Below are positions 1 through 8,469 of a stretch of DNA of 64,000 nucleotides, in pieces. Below the pieces are notes generated by a model, which worked only from the letters and a program-made list of their open reading frames with translations, ran no database searches and was not told the origin of the DNA. How positions within the stretch are numbered: position 1 is the stretch's first letter; each line of letters starts with the position of its first letter. The translations under genes and the position numbers were made by a program. The DNA comes from Thermomicrobium roseum DSM 5159 (GTDB taxonomy: Bacteria; Chloroflexota; Chloroflexia; Thermomicrobiales; Thermomicrobiaceae), in NCBI RefSeq assembly GCF_000021685.1, contig NC_011961.1, forward strand, positions 124,001-188,000, written 5' to 3'.

Positions 1-210
1 ACGACGGTCGATGCGAGCGACGTGGAGCGGGCGTTGGCACGTGCGAATTTGCTCCGTCGTGTCGTCCCGAACGTCATTCCCGTCGTCACCGGCGACCAGC
101 TCGTGGACCAGGCACGGAAGATGGCAGAAGAGGAACGGGTCGTCATCGTTCGCGACGGGACGCTCACTGGTTGGGACGAAGCGATCGAGCAGTGGGTGGT
201 GGCAGCCTGA
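1..210 (+). CDS. C-terminal end of an unidentified protein (cut by window edge)
   Basis: The frame is open from the first base and ends with TGA at 208-210, giving 69 visible residues. A GTG at 22 could serve as a start, but nothing like a ribosome binding site precedes it, so the gene most likely begins outside the window. The visible part has a charged helix-like stretch followed by a hydrophobic strand-like stretch (VVPNVIPVV) and a Trp-containing end. I do not recognise the family. Confidence 0.55.
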   Translation, partial: TTVDASDVERALARANLLRRVVPNVIPVVTGDQLVDQARKMAEEERVVIVRDGTLTGWDEAIEQWVVAA

Positions 211-278
211 GCGAAGGAAACGGTCGTGGCGCGCTCTTGCGCGAGCCACGACCGCCGATCGAAGCGCACGGGAGCGGA

Positions 279-1658
279 CTAGAGATTCAGCAACTCTGCA
301 CCGAGGCGACCGAGGAGCACGTCCCACCGCTCCGGCCACTCGCCGGGATGCCACTCGAAGCGAGCACGCTCGAAGTACTGAACCACGTACTCCTTCCCAG
401 TATCGCGGTTCCGCTCGCGGAACTCCTCGCTGATCGGGTACCCGAAGATCGGTAGCCCGCCGTAGGCCCACCAGTAGCGAAGGAAGCCGTGCGCGAGGTT
501 ATGCTGCGTCTCCATGAAATAGATAGCATCTGTCTGCTCCGTGATGGAGTCGTGTCCCCACACTGCGGCACCAGGTAGTGGCATGCTGGGCCGGAAGGGT
601 GCCTCGCTTTGGCGTCCCGTTGTCACTTCGCGACCGAGAAGGCCGAGGAGTACGTCCCAGCGCTCAGGCCAGGATCCAGGATGGAGCTCGAAGCGGGCTC
701 GCTCGAAATACTGCATGCGTATCCCAGCGTGTTCGAACTCCTCGCTCAGTGGATAACCGAACACTGGCAAACCGCCATAGCGCTGCCAGTATTGGAGGAA
801 TGCACCGCTCACATTGTGATTGGTCTCCGGGAAGTACGCTGCACCGGGCTTCGGTTGCGCTGGGCGGAGTGCTTCGGGGGGCGGCACGACAGGGCCGCCA
901 CCGGCAGTCGGCGGCTCGCAGACCGCCGAAACGTCGCCTGGTGTCTGCTGCGTGATGAGATCCCGACGGATGGCACCGGGGCCAGGGTAGGTGACGCTTG
1001 GACCACGACCACCGATGTAGCCGAGGTCCTTGAGTGCGGTGGCAGCCTGACCGACTGTTTGGAAGAGTGCCGCTTCGAAGGCCACATCGTTAGCTGGTCG
1101 GGTACCGAGCGCAACATTCGCCAGGACCCGATGCTCAGCTTCCACCCCGGCGATCTGGAAAGCAACCCGCACAAGGTCCGGCTGCTTGAGTCGCGTGAAT
1201 TGCTGCGCTGCAGCCATGTAGGCCGCAATGAAGGCCGTATCGAGCGTTACGATCGTTTGGAAGAGGGAGTCGTACTTCGTCAGAATCGAGGTATCGGGAA
1301 TCGTGAAAGTCGTCGTCAGCGGCTGAGCGCCGGCAGCAGTAAGGTACTCGTAATGGAACTGCTCAGCAGCCCGAGCCCCTTCGAGTATCGCGATCACTGG
1401 ATCCGGCACCGGCTTGTCGTACGCACCTTTGCGGGCTTGATCGATCGCTCCGCCCAGCAAGGTGACCGCCATCGCCTCTGCGGTCACGGCGATGTCGAGA
1501 ATCTCCTTTACTGACTCGGTCTCCTGCGCAACGGCCCGAAGCAGGCCGAGGCGAGCAGCGAGCACCCCAGCACCGAGTGCGGTCGTACCACGCAGCACGG
1601 CGCGGCGGGTCAGGCGCTGTTCCTGCAGCGAAGCAGGGAGCTCTAACGCATGTGACAT
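279..1658 (-). CDS. Tat-exported ferritin-like protein with two C-terminal Chloroflexota-type repeats
   Basis: This 459-residue protein starts at an ATG behind a strong AGGAGGT site. It has a twin-arginine signal (R18-R19 followed by a hydrophobic stretch), so export by Tat is likely. Residues about 50-200 form a ferritin-like four-helix domain with Glu/His-rich helices (ARAAEQFHYE, VEAEHRVLAN), as in the Ferritin_2 family. A Pro-rich linker leads to two copies of a repeat of about 70 residues, each with an ET.HN motif, GG.P.FGYP.SEEF and YFERARFE.HPG; a cell-surface or glycan-binding role for such repeats is inference. The adjacent gene encodes a paralogue without signal or repeats, and the two are probably cotranscribed. 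The metal and the substrate are unknown. Confidence 0.8.
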   Translation of the reverse strand: MSHALELPASLQEQRLTRRAVLRGTTALGAGVLAARLGLLRAVAQETESVKEILDIAVTAEAMAVTLLGGAIDQARKGAYDKPVPDPVIAILEGARAAEQFHYEYLTAAGAQPLTTTFTIPDTSILTKYDSLFQTIVTLDTAFIAAYMAAAQQFTRLKQPDLVRVAFQIAGVEAEHRVLANVALGTRPANDVAFEAALFQTVGQAATALKDLGYIGGRGPSVTYPGPGAIRRDLITQQTPGDVSAVCEPPTAGGGPVVPPPEALRPAQPKPGAAYFPETNHNVSGAFLQYWQRYGGLPVFGYPLSEEFEHAGIRMQYFERARFELHPGSWPERWDVLLGLLGREVTTGRQSEAPFRPSMPLPGAAVWGHDSITEQTDAIYFMETQHNLAHGFLRYWWAYGGLPIFGYPISEEFRERNRDTGKEYVVQYFERARFEWHPGEWPERWDVLLGRLGAELLNL

Positions 1659-1703
1659 CGCACGACCTCCTTTTGCCTTCTTCTCCGATGTCTTCGCCAG
1701 TTG

Positions 1704-2303
1704 TCACGGACGGAGCTGCTTGACTCCCCGCGTGTCGATCGCTCCAGGTCCGGGATAACGGATTTCCGGTCCGGATCCACCGATCCAGCCGAGTTGGATC
1801 AGGGCATCGGCCGCACTCCCCACACTGGAAAACAACGCTTTCTGGTAGGCGACGTCATCCGGGACGCCGCCAAGAGCACCACGCAGGATCGCGAAGTGGC
1901 GAAGCAAAGCTCGATGCTCTGCCTCGACTCCACCGATCTGGACAGCGACACGCACGAGGTCGGGCTGACCGAGGCTCGCGAACTGCTGAGCAGCGGCGCA
2001 GTAGGCGGCGATGAAGGCCTCCTCCAAGCCGATCGCCGTACGGAGAAGCAAGACGGGATCGCTCACGGCACGGGTATCGGGCACGGTGAAGACGAGCGTG
2101 AGCGGCTTGGCACCGGCAGCAGTGAGCACCTCGTAGTGCGCCTGCTCCGCCGCGCGGGCCGCTCGCAGAAACGTCCGCTCATCCTCGGTCAAGGCCAGCT
2201 CACCGCGCTCAGCGGCCGCGAGCGCCTCACCGATCACTGTCACTGCCAGCGCTTCAGCAGTGGCGGCAATAGAGATGATATCTTGAACACTTTGGCACTG
2301 CAT
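1704..2303 (-). CDS. ferritin-like protein without signal peptide
   Basis: This 199-residue protein is a paralogue of the ferritin domain of the next gene downstream. The two share ARAAEQ.HYE, a 'TAAGA.PLT..FT.PDT' stretch, a VEAEHR helix and an ending like 'YPGPGAI'. It lacks the twin-arginine signal and the surface repeats, so it is probably cytoplasmic. The ATG at 2303 follows a GGAAAGGATGGGAG stretch. The gap to the neighbour is 45 bp, consistent with one operon transcribed away from the sigma factor gene. Binding of iron or another metal is plausible from the Glu/His pattern but not shown. Confidence 0.75.
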   Translation of the reverse strand: MQCQSVQDIISIAATAEALAVTVIGEALAAAERGELALTEDERTFLRAARAAEQAHYEVLTAAGAKPLTLVFTVPDTRAVSDPVLLLRTAIGLEEAFIAAYCAAAQQFASLGQPDLVRVAVQIGGVEAEHRALLRHFAILRGALGGVPDDVAYQKALFSSVGSAADALIQLGWIGGSGPEIRYPGPGAIDTRGVKQLRP

Positions 2304-2560
2304 ACACTCCCATCCTTTCCACTTCCGATCACTGCTGGAGAGCAGAATTTTCTACCACCATGAACGGGCACCGTCAATCCGAAATGATCCGGATCCTCCT
2401 TTCCGCTTCTCGGCACGTTTCCCGACGAAGACAACGTACTCCAGACCCGGTCGGATCACTCGCGGTTCCTCGATCTTCCAGCGGCTGTTAAACTGAGGAT
2501 GACACGACGGGGTAATCCCGCGGAGACTCGTACGCGTGTAGAAGGTGAGGGCTGCTGGAG

Positions 2561-3151
2561 ATGTCGGGCGGCGAGGACATTACCCTTCTCCAAGCAGTCG
2601 CTCGGGGAGACGAGGACGCTCTCGTGCAGTTATATGACCGGTATGGTCGACAAGCGTTCGGCCTAGCCTACCGTATTCTAGGTGATGCCGCGAGCGCGGA
2701 AGAGGTCGTCCAAGACGCCTTTCTCGCCCTCTGGCACCATGCTCGACTCCTGACCATGCACACCGGCTCAGCGCGTGCCTGGTTACTGACGGTGGTGCGG
2801 AACCGCGCGATCGACCACCTTCGCCGACGGCGGGGTCAAGTCCAGCTCGTCAGTCTCGATGCCGTTGTCCTTCCCAGTATCGCTGACGACACAGCTCGCG
2901 AAATCATCGAGAGAGTTCAACGAGCCGATCTTCTCAAGGCACTCGATGCACTGCCGAAGGAACAACGCGAGGTCGTAGAGCTCGCGTACTTCGAAGGGCT
3001 CACCCATCACGAGATCGCGACACGCCTCCGCATTCCACTCGGCACGGTCAAAAGCCGGCTGCGCCTGGCACTCCTGCGATTGGGACGTACCCTCGAGGGA
3101 TATGAAGGAGAAGCCCCCGATGCCACTCTCGCAGATGAACAGCCAACGTGA
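2561..3151 (+). CDS. ECF-type RNA polymerase sigma factor
   Basis: This 196-residue protein has the region 2 pattern of ECF sigma factors (LYDRYGRQAFGLAYRI, then AEEVVQDAF) at about residues 20-85. Region 4, with its helix-turn-helix (LPKEQREVVELAY, HEIATRLRIPLGTVKSRL), is at about 140-185. It resembles SigK-type factors. The anti-sigma gene overlaps its end by 32 bp, so the two are translationally coupled. Activity is presumably set by release from that membrane anti-sigma factor. The target promoters are unknown; the divergent ferritin-like operon is an obvious candidate by position only. Confidence 0.92.
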   Translation: MSGGEDITLLQAVARGDEDALVQLYDRYGRQAFGLAYRILGDAASAEEVVQDAFLALWHHARLLTMHTGSARAWLLTVVRNRAIDHLRRRRGQVQLVSLDAVVLPSIADDTAREIIERVQRADLLKALDALPKEQREVVELAYFEGLTHHEIATRLRIPLGTVKSRLRLALLRLGRTLEGYEGEAPDATLADEQPT

Positions 3152-3863
3152 TTGGGTACAACATGAAGAGATTCGAGAACTCCTGCCTGGGTATGCGCTC
3201 GGCATTCTCACCGAGGACGAACAGAGACGCGTCGAAGCGCATCTCGTGACCTGTACCGACTGCAGAGTCGAGCTGGATCGCTTTCGTACGACGGTGCTCG
3301 TCCTCGCTCTCGCTGCTCCGGAACGAGAGCCGCCAGGGTCACTCCGTACCTCCATTCGTGCTGCGGTGCAGCAGCAAGGCGAGCGAGTTGCGACACCACA
3401 GGCTGTGCGCAGCCGCTTCGAGCGGTGGCGCGAACGGTTCCAGCAACGAGTGGCCCTGGCGTGGGGTCTCGCAGTAGTCGCACTGCTGGCGAGCTTCATC
3501 CTCGCTGGATGGAACGTGATGCTGCAACGCCAGCTGAGCGGCGTCCAGTATCGTATCGCTGCTGGGACGGTGAGCGGCAATATCCGCTACTTACCCTCCG
3601 AGCAGGTGCTCGTGATCGACCTTCGCGGGCTCCCGACCCTTCCGGCGGAGAGGGTGTACCAGCTCTGGGCGATACCGGACGGTACACCGGTACCGATGGC
3701 TACCTTTACCGAGACAACTCGCCGCATCGCGGTGGTCGGGGATCCAGCAACGCTCGGGACGCTCGCGATCACCGTGGAGCCGGGGCCGTTGGGAAGTCCC
3801 TCGCCCACATCACAGCCACTGGTGATGATCGACCTCCGCCACCAGCGAGGAACGGCCTCTTGA
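3120..3863 (+). CDS. membrane-anchored zinc-finger anti-sigma factor (RskA-like)
   Basis: I chose the ATG at 3120 because GAAGGAG lies 9 bases upstream; ATGs at 3102 and 3135 are also in frame. The N-terminus carries the anti-sigma zinc-finger pattern: a His near the start, then YALGIL, E.HL, C..C. One membrane segment (VALAWGLAVVALLASFILAG) follows at about residues 110-130. The outer part has the RskA-type fold signature (QLWAIPDGTPVPM). It overlaps the sigma gene and should hold that sigma factor at the membrane until regulated proteolysis releases it. Confidence 0.88.
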   Translation: MPLSQMNSQRDWVQHEEIRELLPGYALGILTEDEQRRVEAHLVTCTDCRVELDRFRTTVLVLALAAPEREPPGSLRTSIRAAVQQQGERVATPQAVRSRFERWRERFQQRVALAWGLAVVALLASFILAGWNVMLQRQLSGVQYRIAAGTVSGNIRYLPSEQVLVIDLRGLPTLPAERVYQLWAIPDGTPVPMATFTETTRRIAVVGDPATLGTLAITVEPGPLGSPSPTSQPLVMIDLRHQRGTAS

Positions 3864-4379
3864 CCTGGCAGGCCCAGACGACGCGAGGTCTTTGCGAGCA
3901 ACGCCCGTCCGCGCAGCGTGCAGTGCCGTCGCCAGGCAACGGGGAAGACCGCGACCTGCTCACGTCATCGCTCACGAGGAAGGGCGAGCACCGCGGGAGG
4001 GCTGGCCGCTGGCACGGCGTCTTTCGGCAAGTGGGAGACGATTCCGCAGTTGCCGTAGGCGACCGGTCAGCCAGGCTTCGTCCACACTCTCGCCGTGCGC
4101 CTGTCGGTCGCCGGCCTGTACCGCTTGCTCCAGCAGCGTGACTCAGGCTCGAGCAGTCGTCCCACGGGTAGTGGAACTCTCACGCGAGGCGAAACGACGC
4201 GCTCGGCCCTGCTTCGCCTGGCCAGCCGCTGACCGACCGGCTCGGCTCTTCGTCCGACCGAACAGCCTGGCCGTGGTCGGCAGGTGAGCACCCACCTGCG
4301 GGCACCATGGGCACTGGTGACCACGAACCAAGCGGAATCGGCCTGCCGTATGATTTGCGCCGGGTCGAGGGAGAGGGGC
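3864..4379 (+). other. intergenic region, no gene seen
   Basis: These 516 bases between the anti-sigma gene and the DUF2334 gene contain only frames with Arg/Pro/Ser-rich translations and no recognisable domain. No clear terminator or promoter stands out. Confidence 0.5.
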
Positions 4380-5120
4380 ATGGCCCGTCGGGTACTCGTC
4401 TCGGTACACGATGTCGCACCAGCCTGGGTCGAGGAAGTCCGCTGGCTGCTCCGCGAACTCGATGCGATCGGCGCGCGCCCGCGGAGCCTCCTGGTGATCC
4501 CCTGCCACAACGGCCGGGACGATCTGCGTCGCTGCCCCGAGTTGGTCGAGTTACTGCAGGTGGAGGTCGCGAACGGTTCGGAGATCGTGCTCCACGGCTA
4601 CACGCATGCACGAGCCTGGCGCTGGCGGGGCGACCCGCTCACTGTGGCGCGCGCGGCGCTCTTCGCGCGCGAGGTGGCCGAGTTCGCCAGCTTGGGGTGG
4701 CCGGAGCAACGGGCTCGGCTGATCGCTGGGCGCGAAATCCTGGCTGCGTGTGGGTTGGAGACGACTGGCTTCTGTCCACCGGGGTGGCTCCATACCGCGG
4801 AACTGCCAAGCTTACTCGCGGAACTCGGCTTCGCCTATCTGGTCGAGATGCTCTTCCTCGTCGATGTCTGCGACCAGCGCCGTCTGCCGACCCCCTGGAT
4901 GGGCTTCATGGGAACCCCCTGGCTGCACGAGGGACTCGCACAGCTCGGCGCCCGGCTTCTCGCTCCCTGGCGGGCACGAGCCCGGACGATCTCCGTCTTC
5001 TTCCATCCACAAGGAGCACCCGATTCACCGGTCTGCCGACGAGCCTTACGCGAACTGGCACGCGAGCTGGAACGGGGAGGCGAACCGTCGACCTATGGAG
5101 CAGCGATCGCACTGCCCTGA
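4380..5120 (+). CDS. DUF2334 / polysaccharide-deacetylase-like protein
   Basis: The start is taken at the ATG at 4380, preceded by GAGAGGGGC; the frame is open further upstream but that part looks non-coding. The 246-residue product begins with VSVHDVAP, the first Asp motif of NodB-like deacetylases. It also has the GSEIVLHGYTH histidine motif and a PPGW motif, as in DUF2334 proteins. A role in deacetylating or trimming a surface polysaccharide follows from the family. The next gene, a glycosyltransferase, overlaps it by 26 bp, so they form one transcription unit with the two following genes. Confidence 0.82.
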   Translation: MARRVLVSVHDVAPAWVEEVRWLLRELDAIGARPRSLLVIPCHNGRDDLRRCPELVELLQVEVANGSEIVLHGYTHARAWRWRGDPLTVARAALFAREVAEFASLGWPEQRARLIAGREILAACGLETTGFCPPGWLHTAELPSLLAELGFAYLVEMLFLVDVCDQRRLPTPWMGFMGTPWLHEGLAQLGARLLAPWRARARTISVFFHPQGAPDSPVCRRALRELARELERGGEPSTYGAAIALP

Positions 5121-5808
5121 CCTGAGCATCGTCATCCCGGCCCGCAACGAGGCGGCGACGATCGAGCGCGCACTGGTCTCGGTCCTGCACCAGGCCTGGC
5201 CGCTCGAACGGCTCGAGGTCATCGTCGTCGATAACGGTTCGACCGATGGTACTGCTGCCGTCGTGTGTCGCTTCGCTCACGCGCATCCCGAACTGCAGCT
5301 CCAGGTCGTGCACGAGCCGCGTCCCGGTGTGAGCCGGGCACGAAACCGCGGTGCACGGGTCGCGCGCGGGAAAGTCCTCCTGTTTTTGGATGCCGACTCG
5401 CGCCTCGCACCGACCATGATCCCAACCGTACTCGGGCATCTGCACCGCGGCGAGGCCGCGGTGAGCCTGCGGGTGGTTGCGGACTCCAACGACCCGATCG
5501 ACCGAGCATTCTTCTTCCTGGCAACCTGGGCAAAAGAGCGACTGCGCGTGCCGACGCAGCTGTGCGCTGTCCGCCGGGACGTGTTCTTGGCAGTGGGTGG
5601 CTTCGACGAGCGGCTGCGCATCGCCGAGGATTACGATCTCTTGCGGCGGATTCGAGCGGCCGGCTGGCGAGTCGGCTTCGTGACTGAGAGCAGCGTGCTG
5701 ACATCGCCGCGGCGACTCCACCGCTGGCCGCTGCGCCTGGGACTTCTAGTGACCGCGCTGCAATGGTTGGTGGCGCTCGCCGGTATCGGCCGAGATTGGC
5801 CCTATTGA
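5095..5808 (+). CDS. family-2 glycosyltransferase
   Basis: This 237-residue protein starts at the ATG at 5095 inside the end of the deacetylase-like gene. It has the GT-A signature: SIVIPARNE at the N-terminus, VVDNGSTDGT, and FLDADS as the metal-binding DxD-type motif. The acceptor-side pattern GGFDERL.IAED follows. No membrane helices are obvious except a weakly hydrophobic C-terminus. It is about 50 percent similar by eye to the following gene, so the pair arose by duplication. The donor and acceptor sugars cannot be told from the sequence. Confidence 0.9.
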   Translation: MEQRSHCPDLSIVIPARNEAATIERALVSVLHQAWPLERLEVIVVDNGSTDGTAAVVCRFAHAHPELQLQVVHEPRPGVSRARNRGARVARGKVLLFLDADSRLAPTMIPTVLGHLHRGEAAVSLRVVADSNDPIDRAFFFLATWAKERLRVPTQLCAVRRDVFLAVGGFDERLRIAEDYDLLRRIRAAGWRVGFVTESSVLTSPRRLHRWPLRLGLLVTALQWLVALAGIGRDWPY

Positions 5809-5809
5809 G

Positions 5810-6526
5810 GTGGTGCAGAACGTGGCCGGGACGATCGACATTTCAGTGATCATCCCGGCCCGCAACGAAGAAGCGTTCGTCGCTCGTGCTCTGCGCTCTA
5901 TCGCCCGGCAGGCCTGGCCACTGGAACGGCTCGAGGCGATCGTCGTCGATAACGCCTCGAGCGACGGAACCGCAGCGGTCGTCCTCCAGGTAGCGCGAGA
6001 ACTCGCGCCCCTCCGCATCGTGCTGGTCGAGGAACGCACGCCCGGACGCAGCCGAGCGAAGAACCGCGGGGCCGCAGTGGCCCAGGGGACGCTCCTGCTC
6101 TTTTTGGACGCCGACTCGGTGATGGCACCGACACTCGCCAGCGAGCTCGTCGCGCACTGGCATACCGGCTATCCGGCAGGAAGCATCCGCGTCATCGCGG
6201 AGACGACGGATCGGCTCGATCGCTGGTTCTTCGACCTCATGGAACTCGGCAAGACGCTCTTCCGTATCCGGGCACAGATGTTGTACTGTAGCCGGGCGTG
6301 GTTCGAGCGGGCGGGTGGGTTCGACGAACGGTTCGAAATCGCCGAGGACCGGGAGTTCCTGCAGCGACTTCAGCGAATGGGAGTTCCGGTTTGCCACCTG
6401 ACGACGAGTTGGATCGCCACATCACCGCGTCGCCTACGCCGACTGCCGCTCCGCCTGGGACTGGTGATCACCTTTCTCCGCTGGCTCCTCGCCGAACTCG
6501 GCGTCGGTCGGCACTGGCGTTATTGA
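5810..6526 (+). CDS. family-2 glycosyltransferase (paralogue of preceding gene)
   Basis: This 238-residue GT2 protein starts at GTG 5810, one base after the stop of its paralogue. It has SVIIPARNE, VVDNASSDGT, FLDADS and GGFDERFEIAEDREF. The tandem order suggests two successive sugar transfers or two acceptor specificities on the same glycan. Its TGA overlaps the proposed TTG start of the next gene. It is probably cytoplasmic or peripheral to the membrane. Confidence 0.9.
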   Translation: MVQNVAGTIDISVIIPARNEEAFVARALRSIARQAWPLERLEAIVVDNASSDGTAAVVLQVARELAPLRIVLVEERTPGRSRAKNRGAAVAQGTLLLFLDADSVMAPTLASELVAHWHTGYPAGSIRVIAETTDRLDRWFFDLMELGKTLFRIRAQMLYCSRAWFERAGGFDERFEIAEDREFLQRLQRMGVPVCHLTTSWIATSPRRLRRLPLRLGLVITFLRWLLAELGVGRHWRY

Positions 6527-7122
6527 AAGAACTGCCCTGGTGGCTGATCCGTCTGGGACGCGCAGGAGGCGGGCGAGCGATCGGCCTCCTGGCGGTCTGG
6601 CTGGGCTGGGAGCGGTTGACGGAACTGGTGTGGCGACCACAGTCGGTCCGGCCAGGAGGGTTCTTTCGCTACCGGATCGTGCGCTACCGCGGCCCGACGA
6701 TGATCCTGGCCGACGGGACACGGATCGAGCCGGGTGATACGATCGTCGAGCTCCACTTCGACAATCGGCGGTTGCTCCGGCTGTGGCTGGCCGGTGCATC
6801 GCTTCCCTGGGAACTCTTGCGCCTGGCACGCGAGGACTTGGCGGAACTCGCCTGTCGGATCGCACGGGGCGAACTGGGCGAGGTACGCGCGCTCACTGGG
6901 GTGACGCTGTTCGCGCGGGCTGGGCGCCGCCTGGGCTTTCAGGTCGAGCCGGCGCCACCGACCTGGTACACACGCTTGCAGCGTTTCTTCTTCGTCGGCC
7001 TGATCGCCATCTACCACCCGCTTGGCTGGCGAATGGCCGAACGCTACCGGGAACGGGCCTGGCCCGGTCGAGCCTGGATGAGCCGAGCGAGCTTGCTGGC
7101 ACGCTACGGCGCAGGTTGCTGA
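6523..7122 (+). CDS. YkoP-like conserved protein
   Basis: The best start is TTG at 6523, overlapping the TGA of the glycosyltransferase (TTGA), which gives 199 residues; upstream in-frame starts would lie inside that gene. The N-terminus has a hydrophobic stretch, then a compact domain with RYRGPTMILADGT, PGDTIVELHFDN and an Arg-rich C-terminus ending in W.SR.S. This resembles the domain found in B. subtilis YkoP and attached to some polysaccharide deacetylases; I recall this from memory and rate it moderate. Linkage to the deacetylase-like and GT2 genes supports a surface-glycan role. It converges on the VKOR gene with a 19-bp overlap. Confidence 0.6.
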   Translation: MKELPWWLIRLGRAGGGRAIGLLAVWLGWERLTELVWRPQSVRPGGFFRYRIVRYRGPTMILADGTRIEPGDTIVELHFDNRRLLRLWLAGASLPWELLRLAREDLAELACRIARGELGEVRALTGVTLFARAGRRLGFQVEPAPPTWYTRLQRFFFVGLIAIYHPLGWRMAERYRERAWPGRAWMSRASLLARYGAGC

Positions 7123-7598
7123 CGCCGCTGGCGAGGCGGAGCGGGTGCGGAGACGAGCGCGGAGGTCTCAGCGCGCAGCAGTTGGCGCAGTCCCCATCCT
7201 TCGACGAGAAGCAGCAGCGTGACGATGACCGCGCTCGCAACGCACCACTGGCAGATGGCATGGATGACGAAGAGTTCGAGGTAAGTGAGATACCCGGAAA
7301 AGAGCGTTCCGGCGAGCGCGATGCTGGTGTTGGCGCTGGTGAGGAGTTCGGTCTGGTGAACGAGGCGCCAGCGCACGACGCCGAGCCCGAGCAGCACGAG
7401 GTACATGAGCAGCCCCAAGAGGGCGATCGGAATACCGCCCAGCTTGGCATAGGGACTGTTCTGCACGGTCGCACAGTCGCCGAGGCCACAGACGAGGAGC
7501 GACTCATCGTAGGCCACGAGCGTGAGATACCCGGCCACACCAGCTCCAGCCAGAGCGAGAGCGAGCGAGACCAGCTGCCAGCGAGGACGACCGCTCAC
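7104..7598 (-). CDS. vitamin K epoxide reductase (VKOR) family protein
   Basis: This 164-residue protein has four membrane helices. It carries the VKOR cysteines: a loop pair C37/C42 (CGLGDC) and the active-site CxxC at C116-C119 (CQWC), with the conserved Ser/Thr region between. Bacterial VKOR reoxidises a periplasmic DsbA-like partner and passes electrons to quinone. The GTG start overlaps the TGA of the upstream DsbA-like gene (GTGA), so the two are coupled and functionally paired. Confidence 0.93.
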   Translation of the reverse strand: MSGRPRWQLVSLALALAGAGVAGYLTLVAYDESLLVCGLGDCATVQNSPYAKLGGIPIALLGLLMYLVLLGLGVVRWRLVHQTELLTSANTSIALAGTLFSGYLTYLELFVIHAICQWCVASAVIVTLLLLVEGWGLRQLLRAETSALVSAPAPPRQRRQQPAP

Positions 7599-8350
7599 TT
7601 CGATGCCTCCTCGATGCGCTGGGTGAGATCACTCAGACTGCGGATGGTGAAGGGCGCGCTCCCGTTCACGCTGAAGGACGGCGTCGCACGGACACCGAGC
7701 GACTGGGCTTCGCGCACCATCTGCTGGACCTCGTCGGCGTGCTTGCCCTGGCGGAGACAGGAGCGGAAGGCACCGACATCCAGACCGGCGACGCGCGCGA
7801 TCTCCTCCAGACGCCGATCGGTGAAGGCCCCGACGTTCTCACCGGTCTGGTTCGCGTAGAGGGCAGCGTGAAACTCCCAGAATTTCCCTTGATCGAGTGC
7901 ACAGGCCGCTGCCTCGGCTGCCCGGACCGACTCCTTGCCGATGAAGGCGAAATCACGGAATTCCCAGCGCACTTTGCCGGTCACGATGTATTGCTCGAGA
8001 ATGGTGGGGAAGAAACGCTGCTCGAAGCTCTTGCAGGCCGGGCACTGGTAGTCACCCCACTCGATGACGTGCACGGGAGCGTTGGGGTCGCCGAGGACAC
8101 GGCCGTCGCGCGGAACGCTGGTGTACTTGGAGACATCGGGCATCTGGACAGCGGCCACCTCGCGAGCGCTGCGCTGGCTCCACCAGATCCCGACCCCCGC
8201 CGCGACCAGGGCGATGACGACGGGAACAGTGATGAACAGCACGCGACGCCGGCGAGCCCGCCGCTCGGCTTCCAGCTTGCGCTGCGCCCGGCGCGGCACG
8301 CGCTCAGCTTGGGACGCTGCAGGCGGCAGGTTCTCGCGAGACGACGACAT
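7595..8350 (-). CDS. membrane-anchored DsbA-like thiol oxidoreductase
   Basis: I set the start at ATG 8350; the longer open frame upstream looks non-coding. The 251-residue protein has an Arg-rich cytoplasmic end, one membrane anchor (about residues 37-57) and a DSBA-like thioredoxin domain. The active-site motif is C103-P-A-C106, with a cis-Pro region at RATPSFSVNG. It should oxidise cysteines of exported proteins and be recharged by the VKOR encoded directly downstream. Confidence 0.93.
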   Translation of the reverse strand: MSSSRENLPPAASQAERVPRRAQRKLEAERRARRRRVLFITVPVVIALVAAGVGIWWSQRSAREVAAVQMPDVSKYTSVPRDGRVLGDPNAPVHVIEWGDYQCPACKSFEQRFFPTILEQYIVTGKVRWEFRDFAFIGKESVRAAEAAACALDQGKFWEFHAALYANQTGENVGAFTDRRLEEIARVAGLDVGAFRSCLRQGKHADEVQQMVREAQSLGVRATPSFSVNGSAPFTIRSLSDLTQRIEEASK

Positions 8351-8469
8351 GATGCAGACTCCTCTCCTGGTAGCGCATCGACTTTCCTGGCCGGAATCGT
8401 ACCAAACACCAGTCTCTGGCCCGGATCGCTCGGTCAGGGTAGCAGGCTGGCAACGGGTACACTCAGGCT

